Positions 1 to 11,026 of a stretch of 64,000 nucleotides of DNA are shown piece by piece. The notes under the pieces are model-generated. The model was not told where the DNA came from, ran no database searches, and saw only the letters and a list, made by a program, of their open reading frames with translations. How positions within the stretch are numbered: position 1 is the first letter of the stretch; each line of letters opens with the position of its first letter. The DNA comes from Scylla paramamosain. Taxonomy: Eukaryota; Arthropoda; Malacostraca; Decapoda; Portunidae. The DNA lies in the NCBI RefSeq assembly GCF_035594125.1, contig NC_087192.1, positions 5,166,001 to 5,230,000 of the forward strand. The letters are read 5' to 3'. The position numbers and the translations under genes are program-made.

Positions 1-51
1 CATCGTGCCTTGTTTGCGAGATATTGCGAGGACGCTTGAGTGACGACTGAC

Positions 52-119
52 CTTGAGACGTGACGAGGGTGGCGGGCAGCTCCAGCCGCACGTCCTCTCC
101 GCAGCAGCACCCGTCCGAC
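52..119 (-). CDS. exon 4 (partial) of secreted cysteine-rich protein gene
   Basis: This exon follows a minus-strand acceptor (tgtctgtcag, ending at 120). Its first base completes an Arg codon split from the exon at 2089-2212. It then reads SDGCCCGEDV, RLELPATLVTSQ, giving three consecutive cysteines just after a KR dibasic site at the exon junction. A donor-like AAG/GTCAGT follows at 52/51. The frame also stays open to position 1, so the exon may instead run off the window and 52 is only the best guess for its end. The other two frames give no cysteine pattern. The CCC cluster suggests a disulfide-rich secreted domain. PDGF/VEGF-like or Trunk/PTTH-like cystine knots were considered, but the cysteine spacing does not let me assign either. 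Confidence 0.5.
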
Positions 120-942
120 CTGACAGACACAATACACACATACTGAATAGGTAGGCAGATAATTGCTGCGTTAGGTTATAACAGACGCACCTACAGATCA
201 AACTAGTACACTGAAGTAAGTATACGATTATATTCAGACCTTACATGATATAATCTGTTTGTAGTCGAAGAATAAGCTTTTCTAATCGTTAAAGTAACCC
301 TTAATTGACTAACCTTAGCATTAAGTTACTGAAGTAGATAGTTGTTACGTTCTATTAGGGCCAAAATAGTACAGAAAATTATATTCAATACGTGATCTAA
401 AGCGGTTATAGTTCAAAATTTTCTAACCGTGAAAACACTTGACTAAACTGAACCTAATCACTGACTGAATGAAAAACTAACAAAAACATCCGAAGTTAAA
501 GATACGAACAGAACATCCATCCACCCACCCACGCATCTTTTCTCTCATGCCTTAATTCTTAGCAAATATTCACGTCCTCACTACCTCCTCGTCCTCACTA
601 CCTCCTCCCTTCAAAACGATTTACATCACTCGTCTCGGGTAATGAGTGCAGGTTAGTCTGCCTCTGACCACACTGTACCACCACCACCTACAACTTTACT
701 ACATACTGTGCATTAATATATTTACCTGTCCCTGTATTTACCAGTAATCAATACCCACTCAGTCTGGAAATGTTGCGTGATTAATCCTCTTGATGATGGA
801 AGAGACCGAACCCCAAAAAAGATGCACGCAACCACACACGCAGAGCCACGTACCCCGACAGACACACCCACACTTTCATTCAGGTTAGAATATAAGACCA
901 CAAAGGAAGCTATATTTGTGTCAGCTAGTTATTTTATATTAT

Positions 943-944
<2 letters not shown>

Positions 945-1006
<62 letters not shown>
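945..1006. repeat. (GT)n microsatellite, about 31 units
   Basis: Uninterrupted GT dinucleotide run inside intron 3 of the minus-strand gene. Confidence 0.98.
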
Positions 1007-1010
<4 letters not shown>

Positions 1011-1186
1011 CATCACTGGAGTACCTTTTCACATTAATACCATTATAACAATCCTCGTTCGTTTATTTATGACATAGTAGCTACATACTGTTCAATTAAT
1101 TAACTTTTAAGGTATCGACTACTCAAGCTGCTATGCTTAACAATTGCGCCAAATTTCTGAAGCTAGTGTGTTGGTGACGTCACGAA

Positions 1187-1425
1187 CTTTTTTTTTTATG
1201 TAGGAGGAACACTGACCAAGGGCAACAAAAAATCTAATAAAGAAAGAAAGAAAGAAAGAAAAAAAAAAAAAACTGAGGTGCCAGTCCCAGAAAAGGGTCC
1301 AAAGCGGTAGTCAAAAATTGAAGGATAAGCGTCTTGAAACCTCCCTCTTGAAGGAATTCAAGTCATAGGAAGGTGAAATACAGAAGCAGGCAGGGAGTTC
1401 CCGAGTTGAAGACATAGCCCGGAGA
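1187..1425 (+). repeat. dispersed repeat family A, longest copy
   Basis: This copy runs from a T-rich start through ATGTAGGAGGAACACTGACC and AAGGGCAACAAAAA, an internal (GAAA)n/A-rich stretch, a 'gaggtgccagtcccagaaaa' segment, and on through 'gaaacctccctcttgaagga'. The same core recurs in both orientations at 31671, 34607, 38555, 43616, 45698, 48441, 55645, 59341 and 59466, so it is a multicopy interspersed element. From memory this type of sequence is common in crab genomes. No coding capacity is seen, so it is probably a SINE or a non-autonomous element. Confidence 0.7.
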
Positions 1426-2088
1426 GTCAACTTTAGAATCGGTATCTTTGAAGTTCGCTGTCCGTACCACTATCACTGGTTGTTAATGCTTTATTCTGAT
1501 TAAAGGAACTTATTTTTTATGGTCGCATATTTTCTATTAGTGGTTTTTGCGTTTACTTTATCCAAACGCATTGTCAAGGGCTCCTCAGTGCACGGGTACA
1601 CATGGCGCATGCGCAAGAACTTGGCTAACTTAGTGCACGCAACACTTCCCTCAACATTGGACGTGATATGGGAGTTGCCAAATGTCGCAAGGGGATTCTT
1701 CCTCCTCGGCCAGTCTCGTGGTTTCGCGTGCATGTTCTGAGAGGTTTGAGGCTTTAGATTTATGAAGCAAGAAAATGTATTTTTATGAACGAGTAGCTCT
1801 TTTTTGTCAGGATGTTTATCGCAGTGTTCTCCAAATAGTTTTGCAGGAAATCCTAATAACACACGAGATTACGTCGCATTGTACGTGCACGGCAATACCA
1901 GTGTTGCGTGCACGCAAAACTGGTATATATCAGATGTATTTACTTCTGTCTTTCCTTATTGAGCTATTTACTTATAACGATAATATAAAGAAAACAGATT
2001 TCACATTCTCTTTGCACTCGCCTCCCTTGTCATCATCACTCGGCGTCACGATCAAGGGGAAGAAGGCGAGAGCCGCACAAACTCCTAC

Positions 2089-2212
2089 CTTTTCTCGCTG
2101 GTTACGTTGCTATTGAAGGTGTGCCGGACTGTGTTGTAGCGGCGCAGCGGCCACACCCCCTTCAGGCCCCAGTAGCTCTCCTTCGGCAGGTACTGGGTGC
2201 AGTCCTCCTCAC
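2089..2212 (-). CDS. exon 3 of secreted cysteine-rich protein gene
   Basis: The acceptor cgcccaacag precedes the exon on the minus strand, and AAAAG/GTAGGA is the donor. The exon is 124 nt with entry phase 1 and exit phase 2. After the split Ser codon (A + GT) it reads EEDCTQYLPKESYWGLKG, then VWPLRRYNTVRHTF, then NSNVTSEK. The 2-nt exit (AG) joins the G of the next exon to give Arg, so a KR dibasic pair forms across the junction. NVT is a potential N-glycosylation site, which fits a secreted protein. Without splicing the frame meets TAG immediately after the donor, which supports the donor call. The segment has one cysteine and many aromatic and basic residues. I do not recognise the family. 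Confidence 0.6.
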
Positions 2213-2434
2213 CTGTTGGGCGAGAAAGTCATGATTTTTCTGATTCTTCGAACGCCGGGTGGGTCAGTGGTAAATTGCAAGCAAGCAGATTCCACACTAT
2301 AAGATTCCTTCTTGGACAATGCATAGAAAGCTTCCCAACCTAGCCTAACAATATGTAACTCAGTCTAATGTAAGTTTAATTAAAGGTAATTTAACCTAAC
2401 AATCTAACCTTATCCAACCCAATTTTACATAAAC

Positions 2435-2498
<64 letters not shown>
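2435..2498. repeat. (ATT)n microsatellite
   Basis: About 21 uninterrupted trinucleotide units in intron 2 of the minus-strand gene. Confidence 0.97.
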
Positions 2499-3017
2499 TA
2501 TCTATTTTTTTCTTAGGAAATGTTAGTTGAACTGTTCGTGGGGGTCTTAACTCCTGGATGAAGTAAAGATATGTACATTCAATTGCAGTGCTCTTCCTTT
2601 CCCTTTAGAATTCGGTTCTGGCTCATGGCAGTTTCTCGATGGCAGAAGCAGTATTCTCTTATGTTTTCTTGTGACCCTGTCCAGTGTTATGGCCTTGACG
2701 CAGCGGCGCCATAACTCAGTCAACTATTTCCATTTTTCTGCTTGTTGCCTCGCTTTCAGCATTCCATCTTTGTTCTTCGTAGCTTTTTTTTTTTTTTTCT
2801 GGAAATTCTTATATTCCACGGGCGATATGAAGTTCCTACAATTCTCGAGTTTGCTTCAACGAGACACGATGACAAACAGGCTTAGCATTTCATATTTATC
2901 AGTGTAGAATCCAGTGATATTGATGTTAGAATGAATGAACGGGAAAAGGCAGATCTGAAACATACAAAAGAAAAAAAAACAAAAAAAACAAAACAAATAG
3001 AAATAGACGAACACACA

Positions 3018-3033
3018 GACACACACACACACA

Positions 3034-3100
<67 letters not shown>
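3018..3100. repeat. (CA)n(CT)n compound microsatellite
   Basis: A short CA run passes directly into about 32 CT units. This kind of CA-to-CT transition is repeated elsewhere in the window. Confidence 0.97.
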
Positions 3101-3103
<3 letters not shown>

Positions 3104-4364
3104 AGCGTTATTGACATCATATATAGGCCAGAGGTGGGATCAGAACGACCATTACAAATTATTGTCACGCTGCATTACTCTTCAGCCACACCAGAGTCCC
3201 TGCCTGATCACCGAACACTATCAAAGGCAATTCAAGTTTCCGCAAGAGTGAAAATCGTGCAAGTCGTCACATATTACCGTAACATGTGAGGTGCAGTAAC
3301 TTTTCCCCACTTGATGTGCTCCACCGTCACCGCCTCAGCACTTTTGCACACGGTGATTGTTCGCCTTGAATATCACACTTTTATGGAAGGCACGACACAA
3401 GCGGTCACTTCAGGCCCGGTGATGTGAGGAAGTTCCGGATCAGCTGCCTCAGAAAAAAAAAAAAAAAAAAACTAAGCCGCCACAGTGTAAATCTTCCATG
3501 AGAGAAAAATTCCCCTTCGAACGGCGATGGCTGAGTGAGCACCCCAAGTAGTCTCGCCTTGCTCACGTCAAGTCACGTCATGTTAGGCATTTTTTTTCTT
3601 CACGGCTTTTTGCTGCTTAATTTTTCACCGGCATCGACTGTTTCCAAAACACGAGAGCGAGATTCTACACAGAGTAAGGCGCCGTCTGCTCCTCGCTCAC
3701 TACGTGCCTCCTTTTCTTTTCTCTCTGTATCTTTCTTTACCCCAATAACACAAAGCAATGCGAGGAACTTGGCGGGACCTCACTATGTTTTTTCATCCAC
3801 GCGATATGAATCTCTTCCTCCATTTTTTTTCCTCTGTTTGTTTCTGTCACTCTGTCTGTCTCTGTTTCTCTCTCTTTCTCTGTCTCTCTTTCTCTTTCTT
3901 TGTGTCTGCGTCTCTCTCTGTCTGGCTCTGTCTATAAACTTGATTTAAACTATAGAAACCCGCTGGCTTCTTACACATAACAAAAAAAGAAATCATATAA
4001 TCTTGTCCAGCACGTTATGAATATTCAAAGACGCATCACTACCAACACCACTCCAGCAGGGAGGAGAGGAGCCGTGTCCAATGAGAGGCAAAGGCGAGCC
4101 CCGTGCACCAAATTAATACATCGACCACCACCTCTGTGTCGGCAGCAGTGTATGCTCGATCGCTGGGTAATGGGATGACATCGAATACTGCCAGTGGGTG
4201 GACAGGTGTTCCCTTGCTGTGTTAAGTGTTGATGGGAGATTGAAATAGAAGCGAGAACAATGCGGTCACCTGCCGAGTTTCTGTCCAGATATTAGTATTA
4301 GTAAGGACGAATGCAACGCGTCTTTTGTGTTTTGATTATTACTTTTAGAATTTTCTTCATGCGT

Positions 4365-4655
4365 TTTTCCTCCAAAATTCTATACAAATGTAAATCATCC
4401 GCTGCTCTTTGACTATTAAAGTTTGTATCTTTCGTGTATCGTTCTGACAAAATTTTATACAAATGTAATTCGTCTCTTATTGAACAGATTTTTAGTGCAT
4501 TATTCCTCCAAAATTCTACATAAAGTTAATTCGTCCCTTACTGTATGGCTTCTCTTTTGCATCATTTTTACAGAATTCTGTACAAAAAGTAACTTGTTTC
4601 TTGCTACTTGAATTTTCCTGTTTAAAAATTTTGTACAGATGTAATTCGTCTCTAA
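4365..4655. repeat. diverged tandem repeat, about 60-75 bp unit
   Basis: The motif 'aaaattctatacaaatgtaa' or a close variant, followed by 'ttcgtctctta'-like sequence, recurs at about 4373, 4447, 4508, 4572 and 4626. The units have diverged substantially, so this is an old tandem array inside intron 2. Confidence 0.75.
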
Positions 4656-5588
4656 CCTTTAAATTTTCAGTTCTATGTCAATAGCTATGGATTTCACTTT
4701 TCCATTATTGATCTACACAGCTGCACTAAAGTACCGCAGCTTGGTTTCATCACTCTAAAGTTTGCGATTTATGAACATAACTTGCATTGATTTTCCATAT
4801 AATTACTCTTGCATTCATGAACTTTAATCAATCATTCTCACATTTATCCTCCCAGGGGAGAAAAAGGAGCTTGTATTTTTTATATTTTTTTTATTATTCG
4901 TTCCCAAATATACTAATGAACCTTCCCGCATTAGTTTTATCCTCCCACGTGCAGCGCTCGGGTATGGCTAGATTAATTTACATTTATAATCACATTTTAC
5001 ATGAACCCGGAACAACATCTGGGATTATCCTACTTTCAGCAGGTGTTCTGTAGCTTTTTCCGAGATCTAGATGAAAGAAATACGGTAAATGCGTGATGTT
5101 TTTTAATATCAATTGATCCGTATTGAATTTAATATCTCGTTAGTCATACCTAAAGAAAAAAAAAAGATGAGACGGACTGAGTGACCTTTCCTTTCCTTTC
5201 TTTGCCTTGCCTTGCCTTCCATTCACCAAGGAAGAAAACAACTCTGCATAACAAAGCTCTTTTACATAAGTAATAAAAACGGTACAACTGAATATACTCG
5301 TACAGAGAAATATTTTTCCACCACCTATTCTCGTACCTAGAGGAAAAAGAGCAGTAGGGCTGAATATATATCACTTTGTCATAATACTTTTGGATAATAT
5401 TTAAGTAACATTAGCGTTTTCATTCGAGGGTTGGATTAAGTTACGTTTAGATTAATTAAGTTCGTTAAATACACTGTCAACCCCTCACTGTGTAGGCCAC
5501 AATATGAAAATATTAAATAAACTAAGTTCATCTCCATAATCTCCGTATTTTTCACACACACATAGTACGAACAGTAATAGACACTCAC

Positions 5589-5775
5589 TGCTGGTGGTGG
5601 TGGTGGTGGTGGTGGTGGTGGTGGTGGTAGTGGTGGTGGGTGTGAGCGAGGCTGCGTGCTGCGTGTCTTGGTGGTGGAGGGGCTTGCAGCACACCATGGC
5701 CCCCGGGGTGTTGTGGGGCAGCACGGAGCATCCCTCGGGTAGAGCAGCTGACCGGCCCATGCACACGTCGCTCCT
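5589..5775 (-). CDS. exon 2 of secreted cysteine-rich protein gene, with Thr tract
   Basis: The minus-strand acceptor cttcactcttcag precedes AGG AGC GAC. The donor is AGCA/GTGAGTG at 5589/5588. The exon is 187 nt, entering in phase 0 and leaving in phase 1. It reads RSDVCMGRSAALPEGC, SVLPHNTPGAMVCCKP, LHHQDTQHAASLTP, then a run of about 15 threonines encoded by (ACC)n, then S. The cysteines follow C-x10-C-x12-CC. A disulfide-bonded head followed by a mucin-like Thr linker (possible O-glycosylation) fits a secreted or extracellular protein. The vCC motif recalls the end of arthropod CLIP domains, but the preceding spacing does not fit. The Thr run is itself a coding microsatellite and could vary in length. 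Confidence 0.65.
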
Positions 5776-6734
5776 CTGAAGAGTGAAGGCAATGCAGGGC
5801 TTAGTGTGAGCTCGTGTGTCCTGTGGGTACTTCATTTAGGAATATTAGCAACAACACTGCAATGTCTGTAACCCCAGTAATACCACTATAATCAGCATCA
5901 CTAACAATAACACCTTTAGCACCACGAACACTTTTAGAGTCTTTACTAACATTACTAACACTAACTATTATAAACAACACTATTATTTTTGCCATTAACA
6001 ATAACATCATCATCACACCAACACTAATATAACAAAGCCTCCTTTAAGACCACACTACCTCACCTATTGAGTTAATACCTCCATAACTACACCACTGCTA
6101 CTGGCACTAGCACCTCAGAACATTCTACTATACATCATACACATTCCTCAGCAGCAGCACAGCATTCTAAAGGCATCACGACATCAAAACAGACACATTA
6201 AAATACTCGTCACTTTCCACACACACACACACACACACTTTGCCTTCAAATTCACAAAAAAAATAAAAAATAACTCCAGTAATCATCAAAAGCACAAACA
6301 AATGCCAACAAAAACATTTAATAACCTCCTCGCAACAATACATTTCCCAGCATGCATAACGAAGCCAGAAACAATGACCTGGCCACCCACCGCTTATCGC
6401 CGGCAGTAACTCATGTCGAATGGTAATGATGCGTAATAATTTGACAGTCATCCCTTTCATGCACACCGCGCCTCACTTTATTACCCCAAATACTAATCGT
6501 GTACCTGGAACTGAAGTAAATTAAGTCGTTAATGGATGTATTTTTCTCTCTCTTCTCTTTCTTTTGTTCCATGTTTAGGAGTTTAAGTATAAAGTATGGA
6601 AGTTAATAAGTGGTATGAGAGGATAAGATTACACCAAAGCCACGCCACCACGCTATTGAAGCAACTACTACGTAAAAACACAAGGAGATTGCAAAGGCCA
6701 GTTTACGTACACAAGACAGCTCCTGAATTCTTAA

Positions 6735-6860
6735 AACTAATCATCTGCCATCATCATACATACATTTATCCAACCTCGCCTTGAAACTATCTAATGTTTC
6801 TGTACTTAAAACGTTCTTGGCAAGTTTGCTCCACTCATCTACAATCTGTGAACTTTTTAT
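6735..6860 (+). repeat. dispersed repeat fragment, related to family B
   Basis: 'acatacatttatccaacctc', 'cttgaaactatctaatgttt' and a 'tccactcatctaca' segment resemble the middle of the family B repeats described below (tttatctaat, cattcatccac). The match is looser than between the other copies. Confidence 0.4.
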
Positions 6861-6944
6861 TTTTTTTCATTTTAGCTAAAGTCATACAAAAGTCATACCA
6901 ATGCAAGTGAAAGGGATACTAAATAATGAAGGTGACAGAAATGA

Positions 6945-7018
6945 TGTTCTTGTTGCAGTTTTGTCGAAAGTAGCACGTAGTTATGTTCTTGCTGCAGTCG
7001 AAAGTAACACGTAGTTAT
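6945..7018. repeat. short direct duplication, 34-39 bp
   Basis: 'tgttcttgttgcag' through 'tagcacgtagtta' is followed immediately by 'tgttcttgctgcag' through 'aacacgtagtta'. The second copy lacks about 5 bases. Confidence 0.85.
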
Positions 7019-7688
7019 AAATGTTTTAGGTTTTAAAAATTTAACTATTTGTAGCATTTTTCAACACAAACACAGGAAGGATTCCAACACTATACCAACA
7101 TCACGACAACAAAAGTGACAACAACACATTAATACCAACAACACAAACATAGCCACACTGAGCACGCCAGTCACCGTAATAAACATACAAGTAGGCAACA
7201 TGTTTATCACTAGACTGGTATAAAACAAAAACAACTACGAGACGCAACGCATCACCGCCTCGCAACACACTATACGACACACACACACACACACGAGTAC
7301 ACTTCGCAGAAAATTGCGCCCTAGTTCTTATAATAGTCATGGGGTGTGTCGCAGGCCTGGTATACAGGGACACAAATTACTTATGCAAAACAATGTGTGT
7401 GAATCATGGGGCACATTCCACCGGGTTACGTTGCTGCCTCTCACTAACTCCTGCAGTACCAAGACTAGTGCTGTGTGTTTCTGCTTTTCATGTAACTCCT
7501 TCAATGCCGTGACCACTTAGAGATATATTCTGACTAATAGAGATGTTTGATTAAGTTTAGCAGTATTTATTTTATATTGACTTATTTTATTCTGTTCTTT
7601 ATTACATTGTGTAACACCATTTTTGTCCTCGGTTAACAGCTATTATTTTCTCTTTGCTTATGCCTAGAAAATATGGAAAATCACTTTA

Positions 7689-7925
7689 TTTCTAATTTTG
7701 CTTTTGTGGCCAGGATAATATTTATTAAATTATATCTATTCCCAGTGGGAGAAAGTGGCAAATTTGAACTCTCATTTGCACAAAGTAGAAACAAAACGAC
7801 ATATGATTTCTAATTTTGCTTTTGTGGCCAGGATAATATTTACTAAATTATATCTATTCCCAGTGGGAGAAAGTGGCAAATTTGAACTCTCATTTGCACA
7901 AAGTAGAAACAAAACGACATATGAT
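7689..7925. repeat. 118-bp direct tandem duplication
   Basis: Two nearly identical copies, 7689-7807 and 7808-7925, each run from 'tttctaattttgcttttgtg' to 'aaaacgacatatga'. I see only about one base difference (tttattaaat versus tttactaaat), so the duplication is recent. It lies just downstream of the 3' end of the decayed gene relic on the minus strand, so it may be part of that repeat unit. Confidence 0.93.
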
Positions 7926-7977
7926 ACAAAAGTAGCATTTATTTATTCCAGGATTACACAAGTGAGACAATAAAACA

Positions 7978-8975
7978 TTAGAAATAAATAGTATTCCGTG
8001 ATTTACGCCTATACCGTAAATTACTTTCACGAATCAGCCCCCAAATATAGTCTTCCATCATGTTTTCATTATACGACCCTTGGTGGCGGCGTTCGGTCCA
8101 ATATATCCCAGTGGAAGCGCTCGCCTTGCTCCTCGGAGTACTCCCCCATGTTCTTAAATTTATCAAGATGAGCGTCAAGGATATGGATTTTGAGGGACAT
8201 CCTGCAACTCATCTTGACGTAGTTTCTCACCAAGGTCTCAACAAGCTCCACATAGTTTTCGGCTTTGTGATTCTCTAAGAAGCCAAAAACCACTGCAACA
8301 AAGCTGTTCCACGCTGTTTTCTCCATCCCAGTGAGCTTCTTGGGAAGTCCTTGCACTCCATGATGTTCTTTATTTGTGGACCGACGTAGACACCGGCATC
8401 CACTTTTGCCGCAGATAACTTAGGGAAGAAATCTTGAAGATACTTGAAAGCTGCAGACTCCTTATCTAGAGCTCTGACGAATTGTTTTATAAGGCACAAT
8501 TTTAAGTGTAGTGGAGGAAATGGTACCTTTCTGGGGCTCAACAATGGCTCCCATTTGATGTTATTCTTCCCGAACCTAAACTCGGTCCGCTGTGGCCAGT
8601 CCCTCTTGTGATAGTGTTCCACGGTGTCCTTGTTGTCCTAAAGGCAAAGGTAACCAGAAAACTTGGTAAAGCCGACTTAGAGACCCATCAAGAAGGCCAT
8701 CACATCATTTTTAAGTCTCCGATAACCTCCCAACCGTACTCTTAATATTTCAAGGCATCTAGCAAGATCTTGACACTGTTGTTTTCTTCTTTTGAGCTGG
8801 ACAGAGTGAACGAGGGGAAAAGATGGATACATGTTCCCATTATGAAGCAGCACCGCTTTGAGACTCCTGCACGAGCTGTCGATGAAGAGGCGCCACTCGA
8901 TGAGGTTACATGCGATTCCAATTGCCTCAAACAGACCGGTCACATTGTGGTTAAAAAACAAACAAACAAAGGTCT
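7978..8975 (-). pseudogene. decayed copy of a multicopy arthropod protein family
   Basis: Reading the minus strand from about 8975 gives FFNHNVTGLFEAIGIACN, then EWRLFIDSS, LKAVLLHNGN, later KWEPLLSP, PPLHLKLCLIKQFVRAL, VGPQI, TAWNSFVAVV, AENYVELVETLVRN, MSLKIHILDAHLDKF, SEEQGERFHWDI and ERRHQGSYNENMMEDYIW. I recognise these in order as a widespread, multicopy, functionally unassigned protein of arthropod genomes, probably carried by a mobile element. It is broken: frameshifts near 8800 and back near 8750, near 8345 and near 8085, plus two in-frame stops close to 8676 (likely Gln to TAA) and 8637 (Trp to TAG in the LCLWD position). It ends at TAA 7978-7980. It sits in intron 1 in the same orientation as the host gene. 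Family recognition is from memory. Confidence 0.65.
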
Positions 8976-9104
8976 GGATATATGATAGCAGGTTAGTTTC
9001 AAAACATCGCTGTCCAGATCAGAAAAAAAAAAGTTTAAAGGGAATACTTGGCGTTTAAATTATCTGTAACTATTTTGTGCACTGCTATTAAGTTTTTATT
9101 TAGT

Positions 9105-9760
9105 TTAGGATTTTTTTTTTTTTTTGTGGGGATGAAATTATCTCTTTCCTCTGCGTAACTTTCCTCAGGGTAATTATCCACTATAACCATTTCTTTATTG
9201 ACTCCATTTTAGGCAACAATAGGAGACTTTATCGGGTTTGGTAAGAGTATGCTGTATTGAATTCGTAAAAATCATTACTTGAAAGCGTCTCCCCATTTCC
9301 CATCTTCTATAACAGTCCATCACTGCACACACTTATCTATGTTCCCACTCGTTAAAAGCGTCATTCCCAAGTGATTTCCTTCTTTTCCTTCCTTCTACGA
9401 GCATATCAGTCACATCCTTCCTTACACACACTCTCCCATGTACAATTATAAACTCATTTTCTTGGTGTCTTTCCCATTCCCACCTTACCAGTCAAACCCT
9501 TCTCTACACACACTTTTCTATATACAAGTCTATATTCGTATAATGTGTATCCCCGCGGACAAGTTGTAATCTCAAGTTAATGAGGAAAATTCCCTTGCTT
9601 CCCTAGAGGCTCAGATAATTAAATCCATGTACCAAGGAACCGCCACAAGCCAAGGAGACCCTTCGATTTTTATTTACAACATAATATTTCCTAAGTTTTT
9701 CCGAGGTGGTTTCAGTAGGAGCAGCACGTATCAGGGAGGAGGAGGAGGAGGAGGAGGAGG
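9105..9760. other. non-coding, no gene seen
   Basis: AT-rich intron sequence. The only structured element is a (GAG)n run at about 9739-9760. Nothing coding is recognised. Confidence 0.5.
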
Positions 9761-10978
9761 GGAATCCAGGATAGTATTAATACCCCCTCATCGTTATATT
9801 TAAAGATAGGAGCATATTTAATTTCTCTCGACCATTACGAAAGAGGAAAATGCTGAAAAATTAAGTGAGGTCGTATTTTCAAGCGCGCCGAGTGACTGTA
9901 ATCTGTTTTAATTGCCTTTACGCTTTACGTTTTTAACATTACTGCCTTTATGCTATGGCTGAGAGGCGTAATATATATGTAATGTACACAGGTTGGTCGT
10001 ATTTTCGTAAGAGGGCCATATTATACAGGATTAACGTGCATTTTCTGGAAGTATTGCTGGAGGTAAAGGAACGCTACTCATTTTCAGAAGAGGGAGTCAT
10101 ATTGTATCGGGTACAACACGAGGTTTTTTGGAAATACTGATGGAGGCACTCGTACTGTAGGAAGAGTCGTATTATACAGGATGTAACACGACTTTTTTTA
10201 GGGGTAAATCTTATTTAGGGTGAAAAAAAAGTGTCAATTGAAACTGAAAACGTTCTTCCGATGATTGCCAGGCAAGGTTATGGAGGCATGAGTTTGTAGA
10301 GTCACGGGTGCATCTCAGCTAGATTAGGAAGCATTTAGTCATATTTTCAAGGTATGGAGCACTGCCTCCTCTCAGTATAATACGTGGACATTAATCCAGT
10401 CTCCGAAAGAATATTACGATCTTTGTCTTTACATTTTCCGTCTTTTACATTTGGCTTTATTTTACGAAGTGGACAAACTCAGCCAACAGATCGGGACTTT
10501 GTGCATTATATGACACTACCTTACTACTCCTGTGGGGTGATGGGGACTGCTCAAGTGTTCAATGAAGGATACATAAAAACATTCCTTAACTCCGCTTGCT
10601 CTCACTCCTTTAACGCCCCGCTGTCCACAGGTCGAGTGTATAATCTAAATCTGGTCAATTACAACACACGTTCACTCTCTCCCACCCACCCACACACACA
10701 CACACACACAGTTGCTCACTGGCACACACGCACGGCTATTCACACGCATGTTTCCTGGACCCTCGCAGTTTTCCGGCTCTTGTCTTTACTCACACTCACA
10801 TATCCTGTTCTTTTTTACACGTACACATGCTGATACACACATACACACGCGCACGCACAAGCAAACACACTTACTCATGCACACAAGCACGCACACACTT
10901 TCAGCAGCAACACCCACCACACACGGCCATTCCACGCACATACATAGACCCTCACATACAAGAACACATCACACTCAC

Positions 10979-11026
10979 CTGCAGGAGGAGGAACAGCAAC
11001 GGCAGCATGAAAGGGCGAAAAACCAT
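10979..11026 (-). CDS. exon 1 (start and signal peptide) of secreted cysteine-rich protein gene
   Basis: On the minus strand, GTCGCCATGG is an excellent Kozak-type start at 11026. It encodes MVFRPFMLPLLFLLLQ, a short, strongly hydrophobic leader typical of a secretory signal peptide. A consensus donor CTGCAG/GTGAGTG follows at 10979/10978, leaving in phase 0 and matching the phase-0 entry of the exon at 5589-5775. The upstream frame is open for about 60 codons, but the sequence there looks like 5'UTR, and starting at this ATG puts the hydrophobic stretch at the N-terminus. Joined, the four exons give about 142 residues before the open right end of the fragment. Confidence 0.65.

Larger units (their letters stand above)
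120..2088 (-). other. intron 3 of the minus-strand gene
   Basis: This is non-coding between the donor AAAAG/GTAGGA (intron starts at 2088) and the acceptor at 121-120. It is AT-rich and contains a (GT)n array and a dispersed repeat copy, listed separately. The two overlapping short ORFs at about 1500-1862 lie on opposite strands and look like nothing recognisable. No other gene is seen. Confidence 0.5.
2213..5588 (-). other. intron 2 of the minus-strand gene
   Basis: It runs from donor GTGAGTG (minus, from 5588) to the acceptor at 2214-2213. It contains an (ATT)n array, a (CA)n(CT)n array, a diverged approximately 60-75 bp tandem repeat, and short stretches of TTAGG-like motifs near 2330-2430. 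No coding signal beyond low-complexity ORFs is seen. Confidence 0.55.
5776..10978 (-). other. intron 1 of the minus-strand gene
   Basis: It runs from the donor after the signal-peptide exon to the acceptor at 5777-5776. It holds two tandem duplications (6945-7018, 7689-7925), a decayed multicopy gene relic (7978-8975), a (GAG)n run near 9739-9760, and CA-rich sequence at 10690-10990. The 149-codon ORF at 10384-10833 is dominated by CA-repeat His/Thr and is not supported as a gene. Confidence 0.55.

Noticed and set aside
10384..10833. 149-codon plus-strand ORF
   Set aside because: The second half is CA-repeat His/Thr. The first half resembles no known protein, and it overlaps the intron of the better-supported minus-strand gene.
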